Shown here one piece after another: positions 36,501-46,886 of a DNA stretch of 64,000 nucleotides. This DNA is from Diphasiastrum complanatum (taxonomy: Eukaryota > Streptophyta > Lycopodiopsida > Lycopodiales > Lycopodiaceae). Location: the NCBI GenBank assembly GCA_029204225.1, contig CM055096.1, positions 69,897,444-69,961,443 of the forward strand. Direction: 5' to 3'. Within the stretch, counting starts at the first letter, position 1, and every line of letters starts with the position of its first letter. Both the position numbers and the translations under genes were made by a program. The notes below the pieces were generated by a model. That model had not been told where the DNA came from. It searched no databases and worked only from the letters and a program-made list of their open reading frames with translations.

Positions 36501-37833
36501 GATGGTGAATTTGAGGTTTTGAATTGCATTTTAGAAGATTATTTATTTGACTTTATCTGTCAAGATTGGGATTAGCACTTGTCTTTTGCAGAGTACAATC
36601 ATAACAGTTCCGTTATTAGCAGCCTAGGTGTATCTACTTTTCTCCTGGCCAAGGATATTCACTAGTTCCAGTAGGTATACCACCGTCCCATGATGATTTT
36701 CCATTGACTTTGTCTTCTTTTTTTGTTAGCCCTCGTGATTATATTGTGAAGGCACGACATCATTTGGCATGTGTCCATCATAAGTCTTTGGCTGATTGCC
36801 ATAGGTCTTTCCTAGAGTTTTTTGAAGGTCAATTTGTGTGCTTCCGTCTCTCTTTTGCACGCCATAAGTATGACCAGGGTGGCGGTTTCTTTTTGAGAAG
36901 TTGTTTGCACATTACTATAGGCCCTTTCAGCTTTTGGAAAAGCTTAGTCCTGTCACGTATTGTTAAAAGCTTCCTGATACTCCTCGTGCTTGTGATGTTT
37001 TCCTTGTTGGTTGGCTTTGCTTCTCTTTTTCCTGGTGAACCTCATGATCTTGCTTTTCCTTTTGACCCTGAGTTGTTTCCTTTTCTACCTATTACCATTT
37101 TGCAAGTTAGGTTTGTCCTTTGTCGCTGTTGTCGACTTGTTCAGTTCTAATGGGATGGTCGCACTATTGATGAGGCAACCTAGATCTTTTGATGTTTTTG
37201 CACACACCCCCTTGTTACAAGAACATGCTCACACTTTTCAGGCTGCTATCCAAGATCATCTTGTGGTTGATGTACCTATTAATTATTTCTAGCCTCCTAT
37301 TATGGCAAAAACAATTGCTTTTTTAGAGTTTAGATTACATTGTAGATTATTATTAATCAACGATCAATCTTGAATCTTGATGCCCATGGGAGTTAGTACT
37401 CTGGAGTGTCCCACCTATTGTCATGATCCATACTACATAGCACATACATTGATGGTCAAGACTCATCGTATGTAACATCCCTTGACATGGTCTTGACTCT
37501 CTCTAAACCCTGAATCTAACACTTACCTCTAACTTCTAACACTGCTGAGTAACCACACATTAATGTAGATTTTATTCTCAATCTATTATCTAACACTAAT
37601 TATACGTGAGTAATGATTAATTTTAAGTTCTAACACACTAATCTACGTTTTAACATTGTCCTTTCAACCAACATTACACTAACTTCTAAGCTCTCTTCTT
37701 GACACTCCATCTCTCTCTCTTCACACTCTCTTTCCCTCAACTCTCAAGTTTCAAGCACATTCTAGATTCTAATTTATGATTTATCTCATTTCCTACCCTC
37801 ACACACTCCCTCAAACACAAAAAGAGTATAGCT

Positions 37834-37875
<42 letters not shown>

Positions 37876-40800
37876 GTCTTGAGGACAAATTAGAGACTTT
37901 GGCTGGTTTTGATAGACCAATTATTTTAGCTGGTAGTTGTCGTTTGTTTGCTGCTTTTAACTAAGCTCACACACACCACGGATGGATTTGATACAGCTTG
38001 GAGAAGTAAGTTTGGCATATCAAGTTTCGCTCTATGAACAACCGCAACGCAGCTTTACGCCTTAGAGCCAAATTAAAAGGGACTTTTATTTTTATGGATG
38101 ATGACCTTACACACACACAATGGCAAGCCAGGAAACAAATAATCCAGGATGCAAATGCGAGAAATCAACGGGTGGTTTTCATTGAAGGCAAACCAAAAAA
38201 TTTTGATAAAATTTCTCAATAGGGATTCGGGGCTCCCGGGCAACGGAGCAGCCCGAGATCCTCTCAGCCTTTACATATTGGTTTTTGGAATTGTAATGGC
38301 ATACTATCATCTTCTTCAGCAGGCGATTTCCATTCTTTCATGCTGAAATGTGATATCCCTTTGTTAGCAGAGACTCATGAATCATTATGTAGACCGCTCC
38401 CATCCATACAGGATTGCACTTGGCACTCAGTGCATCGGCCCTTTGTGAGAGGGAAGACCTCCTGTGGTTCTGGTGGTGTTGCATGTCTCACCAAGGATGT
38501 TTTTAGTTCTCATTTTAAACTAGTCAAAATGATCCATTTGCACGCTTTATTTATTGTCAGCTCACAGGCGGAGACAGAGGGGTTACATGCTGTTACGAGC
38601 ACGTAACCAATGCCGAACCCTAGAGAACACATGAGGTCAGATACCACAGTCAGGGTCGTGTCCAGCGTACACGACCAACAGGGCAAGATAGTGTGAGTAG
38701 TGTGCCCCGGCACGGTCCATAGCCATGGCGGGCCTTATCACAGCCTAGGGACCCTGTCAGCAGGATAGGGCCCCACGTTGGGTCCCGACGTGCAGTCGGC
38801 CACGTCAAAGTCACGTGGCCGACACTTGGCAGTATGCATGCTGCCAGCCTCACACTGGGTGTTGCACACAAGCTCACAAACCCTAAGTAAATATTACCCA
38901 GCAAATCCGTCACTTTATTAATCTCAAGCAAATGTACATAGATCAACAAGCAAACATGAGAGCTCTGCTGCAAGTCTCCTCCCAACCATAGCTGCATAGG
39001 AATACCATAATCATAATAATCAGGAATGCCTGACAAGGCTCACCCTATATCCCCTCAAGCACCCCTTAACCCTGACACATCCTAACGTCGACACATGACA
39101 AACTCCATGCACAGCCGACACTTGCCACTTGGCAGTACCCTGACACATAGGCAAGCTAGTAGGTGGACAGTCTGACACGTGTCACTCATGCATTGGACCA
39201 AGTGTCCCAATGAGCATATGACACATGTCCTGTTGACCCGTCCATTGACCGTCTGACAAGTGTCACTCATGCACTGGACCAAGTGTCCCAGTGAGCATGT
39301 GACACATGTCACGTTGACCAATCAACCCTTCCTACTTTTTTAGGAGGTCAGTCCAGCAGACTCTCATGAGACCCAGTACCCCCTTGGCCATCTCGTATTT
39401 AGTCACTATAACAAATATTTACATTGCAATTTACAATTATCTCCACAGGCCGGTGACTTAGCCATTTACAATTTAATAATTACAATTTACCATACATTGG
39501 GCAAAGGGATTCAAAGTACATGTGACACTGGGCTAGGAGGGGCTTGCTCCAGATCAGGGAGTTGGCAAGGTTGGGTGGATCAGTTAATGTTTGCCCTACT
39601 GTGGTGTTTAGATCTCTAACACTGGTATCAGAGCCATCTCCTTCTTTGGGAGCTTAGTTTCAGCAAGGGAGAAATCCATCAGAGTGTACAGAAACTCTTT
39701 AAAATTTGTGGAAGTTAATAGAGCAGGGCCAGCCCTGGAGAACCAGCTGTCTACTGAAAACTAGTGATTTCTGAGCGGTTTCAGGGCAGAAAGCCTGGTG
39801 CAGGTCTAGTGCTCAAGGAGCTGTTGAGAAATCTGATCTAGCAAGCGGTTTTGAGCTTCAAATCAGAGAATTTCTGACCAGATAGGTTGCTATCCAGCAG
39901 GGAGCTATAAAATTCAGAATTTTCTTGCATCATTTTTGGTCTTTTGCCCGATTTTTGGAGCCCCAAGTCTGCAAACAGATCAGCGAGCAGTCTTCTCCAT
40001 AAATCCGGAAATTCGAAACACTTTTTGGGCTTCAAACTTGGATTTTCCGGAGCAGCAGATCTACAGCTCAGCCATCGAGGGTAATCAGAGGTTCAAATCA
40101 GGTGTTGTCTTACAAATTCAAACCTTGATTTCTGATATTCCGGGACAAGAAGTCTGAAATTTGGTGCCGAAGAGCTGAGAGGGCTTTTCTTGATATTCCC
40201 TCCTTTTGTACAGTTCTAATTAGTCTTTTCGACTTTTTTTTTAACAAAGAACGTCAGACACTCTTTTTCTATCTCAGAAAATGACCACTTCTCCGGGACG
40301 TGATCAACCCTCGACAAGAGGCATTGATGAATTAGAAACAGAATCTCTGAGATTCAGTATGGGAAAAGAACCCATGGAGGTGGAGGAACAGGAGCAATTC
40401 GCCGAAGAACTCGACGAATTGGTTACCAAGGAGCAATATCTCCACTTGGTAACAGAGGTGGATGAACTGAAACTGGCTTTTGCCAATCTCAAATCTAGTA
40501 TGGACGACTCGTTCGCCGAGCTTAAGAGTTTAATTTTGAACTCCGCGAAAGGAAGCCTCCCATCCACTTCTCAGCCATCCCCTTCTCCACTCCCATCAGT
40601 TTTGGGTGAGCCTATTCGGTCTCATCCCAGTGTCTTTAAAGACTTAAAGCCTCCTACTTTTATTGGGGAAGAGAAGGATAGAAACACAGATATTCTACAA
40701 ACCTTCTTCAACAAATGGAAGAACATACATGCTCTTAAACAGACCCCTGACCATTTGCAAGCTATTGAGGCCGGTCTTTCCCTAGGGCCCATGGCCTATA

Positions 40801-43800
40801 AGTGGTGGTTAAACCTCCAGGAGACTGGGCAGACTCCCCGGTCATGGAAGGCTTTTGAAGAAGTGTTCCTAAGAGAGTTTCTACCAAAAAATGAACTTGA
40901 TAGAGCCCGGGAAGCTTGGGAGAAAACGGTAATGGACAAATCCTTAATCCATTATATCTCGCAGTATCGAGAAGCAATTTTAAAGATAAAAAATATGGAT
41001 GACTATTAGAAAGTTAGAGGATTTGTTCGGGGCCTTAAAGATGAATATAAAGTAGAGGTCTAGAGAAACTCGCCTACTACCCTAGAGCAAGCTCTTAGAT
41101 ATGCTCAAATCTATGATGATTCAGTGGGTAGGAAGAGGGCGAGACAACAACCTCTTTCTGAGCAACCTCCTCAGAAAGACTTTCAATTTAAAAAGAAATT
41201 TTTAAAAAGAAAGAAAAAAAATAAAATTAAGAGTGAAGTTCCTCATGAACGCCCATCGCTCATATAGCCCTTAAAACCAGAAGATTTTGAGAAAGCCAAA
41301 CAAGAACGTTTGTGCTTTGTGTGCATGGGCAAGGGACACACAATCAGACTGTGTCCCAAGGGGCCATTCACTAAAAAAGAAAAAAAAGATAAAAAAACAA
41401 GTCCACCTTGTTCAGACAGTACGTTTCCCAAGTGACTCAGCAGCTTCCGAGATAAAAGTGTTTCATGAAGACCATGAACACTGTTGCCAACTAACTTCTG
41501 CAATGCTAACGAGACCCTTCAGCTTTGGGCCGCATGACCTAGTACGTATGCATGGGAAAGTTGGTAACCAGTTAGTCAGAGTCATGGTTGATGATGGGGT
41601 GACCCATAATTTCATCAACTACACCCTAGTTAAAAAACTCAGACTTTCAGAGGTACCTAGTCAGCATAGGTACATAGTTTCATTAGCTAAGGGTGAAGAC
41701 AAAAAAAATTGGGAAACTATGGTAAGTAATTTAAATCTTGATATTCAGGGGTATCAAGATGAAATAAACTTTCAAATAATGCACCTGGATCGTACAGATA
41801 TTGTTCTCGGGAGAGATTGGCTCTACAGCTTAGGACCTTCCCTCCACAGAAATTATCAGGAGAACACCCTCAGCTTTCAGCATAAAGGCCGAGAAATCCA
41901 GTTGCATGGGGAGCATGATGTCCCCAACAGCCCTATGGTTTGCAGTTCAGAGCTATGTCAGCTAATCGGAGACAACGACCATCAGGTGTTCTTATGTGAC
42001 TTTCAGTTTATTCCAGAAGTTTCTATTTCTTGTTCTTTACAGCAAAAATCAGTAAATTAGAAACTTTGTTGTCTAAATTTAAAGATGTTTTTCCTGAAGA
42101 TTTACCACATGGTTTACCACCTAGCAGAGAAGTAGATCATGTAATAAACCTAGTACCAGGTACAACACCTGTTTCTAAACCTCCGTATCGGGTCAGCCGA
42201 ACAGAGGATGAAGAAATAACTAGAGAGTTAACAGATTATCTTGGGAAAGGCCAAATTCGGACTAGTAGTTCACCATGGGGCTCACCAGTCCTTTTGGTGA
42301 AAAAGAAAGTGCGTCTTTGCGTAGATTACAGAGCCCTCAATAAAGTCACAATTAAGAATAAGCACCCAATGCCTCGGGCAAACGAGTTGTTTGATCAACT
42401 TGACGGGGCTAAATTTTTCAGTAAAATTGACCTTAGGTCGGGATATCATCAAGTCCGTATAAAATCGGAAGATGTCCTGAAAACAGCTTTTAGGACTCGT
42501 CATGGTCATTATGAGTTTAAGGTGATGCCATTTGGGCTCACAAATGCTCCAGCTACCTTTATGACCTTGATGAACAGTGTCCTCAGACCATACTTAGGTA
42601 AGTTTGTGGTCGTATTTTTAGATGACATCCTCGTGTATAGTAAGACGAGGAAGGAGCATTTTAAACACAGAAAGGTGTTTCGACTGCTTAGAAAGCATAA
42701 GCTTTATGCTAAGAAACTTGAGTGTGAATTCTTCGTTGAAGAAGTAGCTTATTTGGGTCACATTATCTTAGCAGGTGGGATTAAGATGGACCCCATTAAG
42801 GTCAAAGCCATACTCAGTTGGCTGAGACCTCAGAATATTTTAGAATTACAGATCTTTCTAGGTTTGGCGGGATATTACAGACGATTTGTCAAGGAATATG
42901 CTCAGATAGCAGTTCCTATGACAAATCTTCTTAAGGGTTTAAAAGTCGTCGACCCCAATCAGCCATTTGTGGTCGAAACAGATGCTAGCGACTTTGCAGT
43001 TGGTGCTGTACTAATTCAGAATGGACGACCAGTTGCGTTCGAGAGTAAAAAAACTCGAGCGAGCACAGACTAGGTACAGTGCCTATGAAAAGGAACTCTT
43101 CTCCATAGTTCATGCCCTTAAGACTTGGAGGCATTATTTGTATGGTGCCAACTTTGAGGTCCTGACACCATGAAAGTCTCGGATACCTTTGAAATCAGCC
43201 TAGGCTCAGAGGTCGGAAAGCTCGTTGGATTGAGTTAATGCAAGAGTTTGATATGTCTATCAGATATAGACGGGGGAAATTTAACACAGTAGCAGATGCA
43301 CTTAGTAAAATGCCTATGATAAACGAGCTGAGTTTTAGGAGGGGCTTGCTCCATATCAGGGAGTAGGCTAGGTTGGGTGGATCAGTTAGTGTTTGCCCTA
43401 CTGTGGTGTTTAGATCTCTAACACATGCTATGGGACAGGCAGGTTTTCGCGCTGGCTACTCCATGGCTGACCAGATATTCATCCTGAGATGCATTATTGA
43501 GGAGGCTAAGTTCAGGAAGCAGAGGGTTGATTGTTGCTTTGTGGATTTTTGCAAAGCCTTTGATTCTGTTCGGAGACACCTTTCACTCCAGTGCCTAGCA
43601 TCGCTTGGCTTTTCTCAGGAGATCATTGCTGCTATCGTCACATTGTATGAGAGAGTACTGGCTCATTTTCAAGATGGTGATGGATGGTCCTCTTACATTC
43701 ATAGTACAATGGGAGTCAAGCAGGGATGTCCTTTGTCCCCTACTCTCTTTGCTCTATATATTGATGATCTTGAGCGGATTATTAGGGAAGAGGGTGGAGA

Positions 43801-46800
43801 TGGCTGTCCGTTAGCAGATATGATTATCCCTATTCTATTGTATGCGGATGATGTGATACTTCTATCGAGATCAGCATCTGGGCTTCAGCATCACCTTTTT
43901 CAGCAGCACCTTGATGCTTTATATACTTTCTGCCAGACATGGGGTTTGATGGTGAACATTGGTAAGACTAAGGTCATGGTGTTCAACTCCAATCGACAGC
44001 ATGTGAGAGACACAATGTTCTACTATGATGGGCTGCCACTGGAGATAGTAGCCTCTTATACATACTTGGGTGTCCTTTTTACTGGTCCATTGCTCACTTT
44101 TAGACCAGCTGCCCTATCTAGGCTCCGCAAGGGGCACTATGCTCTTGTCCAGGTGGAGAGGTTTTCCTCTATTTACTATGTACATGACCCTAATACGCGT
44201 TGTCGCCTTTTTTCTGCCACTGTCTCTTCGATGGCTCTATATTCAGTAGAGACATGGGTTTCCTGGCTTGTCTAGAGATACTTGGAGTGATATTTCACGT
44301 TTGTAGATCCTTATGCTTAGCTGGATGATCTGTGCAAAGCAATCAGTTCCCCATGATATCATACTGGCAAAATTTGCCTCACCACCACTGATTGTCGAGG
44401 CTATATTTCGGATTATCACATTCATTCATAGAGTTTTGGAGTTTGATTCATCCAGATATGTTGCCGCAGCTTTCACATCCTCTCACACTCTAGCTAGTCA
44501 GCAGGCTAAGTCCTCATGGTTTTAGTGTGTTTCTGACCTTTTGAGTAGGTGGGGTTTATCTATATCTGATCTCCCGAATGGGACACACACATATATCCGC
44601 CAGCAGATTTACAGAGCTTACATCAGCACAATGTGGTCTCACCCAGATCCAGCACGGGTCAAGCTTCATTTTTATCACACATCTTCTTCAGCTTGATGTT
44701 TCCGGGCTTCCCATTCGGTCGGGTTATTTGTTTCAGACGTTATCTTTCGGCCTGTGTTATCGTCTTGGTCAGCTTAGGGTCTCTTCTCACCAGCTTGCTA
44801 TTGAGACAGGCAGATACACAGACACACCTCGATCGCTACGGATTTGTCAGTGCTGCTCTTTACAGGAGATTGAGGATGAGTTGCATTTCATTTTCCGATG
44901 TCCAGCCTACTATGAGATCAGAGGCAGATACCATTGCTTATACGGAGATACTCCACTACACTTGGTTCTTTCCTTGCCTTCTCAGATGTGAGATGTGTTG
45001 GTTTATTATTATGAGAGATGTTTACTTTAAGATCTTCCTATCTATTGGATGTTTCTGATGTGGATCATAGCCTCCCACATTATGCACTTTTTCCAGACGA
45101 GGGATAGAGATGAGACTTCTGACAGTGAGATAGACATTCTAGTACGTCGACTGAAGCTCCAACGTCCTCTTCGCTCCTCCAGGCCTAGGGCTCTTCGCCG
45201 GAGGCCAACACCTGTCGCGAGCTAGAGCCATCGCGAGCTAGAGCCATCGTGAGAGGAGCCAGAGAGAGAGAGAGAGAGAGAGAGAGATTGAGAGATTTTG
45301 GGTATCCATGGAAGAAAGATCCAACTAGGCACCCTATGAAGAAAGCTGACAAATATATCTAGTGTTTGGGAATTTGGGCTATTGCATGCTGTGCATTTAG
45401 GGAACTATCTAAACTCATAGCTTCCATTAGATGTTCCTTCCAACTGGGATTCAAAGGCTACCATCTTGTTTCAAAGATGTGGCATGTGCAAAAAGATGAT
45501 TATCAATGAGAACTTATGCAGTGGAAGAAGTTAGAACGAAGCGATAAAGACTGCCAACTTGGAGCAAACGCAGGTTGGGACCAGATTGGAGAAGTATTTG
45601 GATCTTGAAAAACAACATGCGGAATTGAAAGTGGAGAAGGCTCATCGTACTAGAGCTTTGGAACCCTGCAGAAGTTATTATTGGAGAATTGCTCTTCTGT
45701 CAAGACTCAAACAATATATTATATTGCTCATCTCAATGACTTTCAATGTAACCTTTAATGTTAGAACTTACTTAATACTAAGTTGCTAGTCCCCACGGGC
45801 CACAAAATTCAAATAGAATCCCCCCAGTTGGAAAATAAACGAGAAAAACAAACAAAAAAAAGGTTCAAACCTTTTCTCGATTCGAACTGAGCTAGCCGGT
45901 TCAGATCGGTTCGAAATTCAAATCAGCCGATTCGAATCGGCGTGTAACCTTGGTTTAGAATACCAAGTTCTAGGTGCTTGCTTGAGGACATAAAGACTCC
46001 TTTTGAGAAAACACACACTTTGTCTTCTTCTGCCTTTTTGATGAGGCCCTCGGGTTGCATCCTGATGATCTCCTTCTCCAAGTATCCATTTAGAAAGGCA
46101 TTAGAGACATCGAGTTGAATTCTCTGATTACTTATGAGGATTCGTGTTGTGTGACATTGATGATATGGGAGATGCTGGCATCGAGCCGAGATATGTGTGA
46201 GAGGTATACGCAGGATCGACATCACCACATTCTTCCCTAGACGTCGGTAGAGATCTGATCAGGTTTTAGGAGTTGAGTCATAAGACTAGACAAATTCTCT
46301 AGTTGCTGATAGACATTGGGATGGAAGATAGTGTATCACTCAGAGACAATACACCAGTTGGAGACATCCTCAAAGACCTGGACATGGACAGAGCAGATCA
46401 TCAACGGTCTAGCAAGTAGTAGCGACATCCAATTCTTCTGGTGCAGGCCACCATCATCACTTCCTTCCTCAGAGTGTTGACAGATTGACAGTTTTACGAG
46501 AGAGTGTTCAGTTGAGCTTTCCATAATCAAGTCTAGTTTTAGATTGTGTCATTGTACTTATCTTTCTGAGTATCTTGAGATTGAGTTTTTAGTTTAGGGT
46601 TTTATTTAGTTCATTGTTGGTTTAGTACGGAGACGTTTTCATATGCTTTCCAAGTTATTTACACACTGTAGATGTATTCTTGTGTCATACGTACCCGTGG
46701 GTCCAGACAAGATTTATTTAGTTTATTGTTGGTTTAGTATGAAGTTTTTGTACGCTCCATGAGTTACTTACACACTCGAGATGTATCTTTTGTCTTATGT

Positions 46801-46828
46801 ACCCTCGGGTACAGACAAGACATTTATA

Positions 46829-46886
<58 letters not shown>

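Larger units (their letters stand above)
38591..39621 (+). repeat. 5' LTR of nested gypsy element
   Basis: 1031 bp, TGTTACGAGC to ATCTCTAACA. It contains an 11-bp inverted repeat with G-box/ACGT cores (38795-38823) and a tandem duplication at about 39165-39316. Its last 88 bp (39534-39621) match the 3' LTR remnant (43336-43423) with four mismatches by eye. Confidence 0.88.
38591..43423 (+). mobile_element. Ty3/gypsy retrotransposon nested in LINE, 3'-deleted
   Basis: A 4833-bp element bounded by TGTTA...TAACA and a 5-bp duplication CATGC. Order: complete 5' LTR (38591-39621), tRNA-Met primer site, long leader, gag, protease, reverse transcriptase and partial RNase H, then an 88-bp remnant of the 3' LTR. 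Integrase and most of the 3' LTR were lost after insertion. Internal stops and frameshifts show it is inactive. It lies within the 13-kb AP-3 sigma intron. Confidence 0.92.

Noticed and set aside
39534-39621. The 88-bp repeat pair as the true short LTRs of a TRIM-like element
   Set aside because: TG...CA boundaries with a perfect CATGC duplication place the 5' LTR start at 38591, so the 88 bp is just the surviving end of the 3' LTR.
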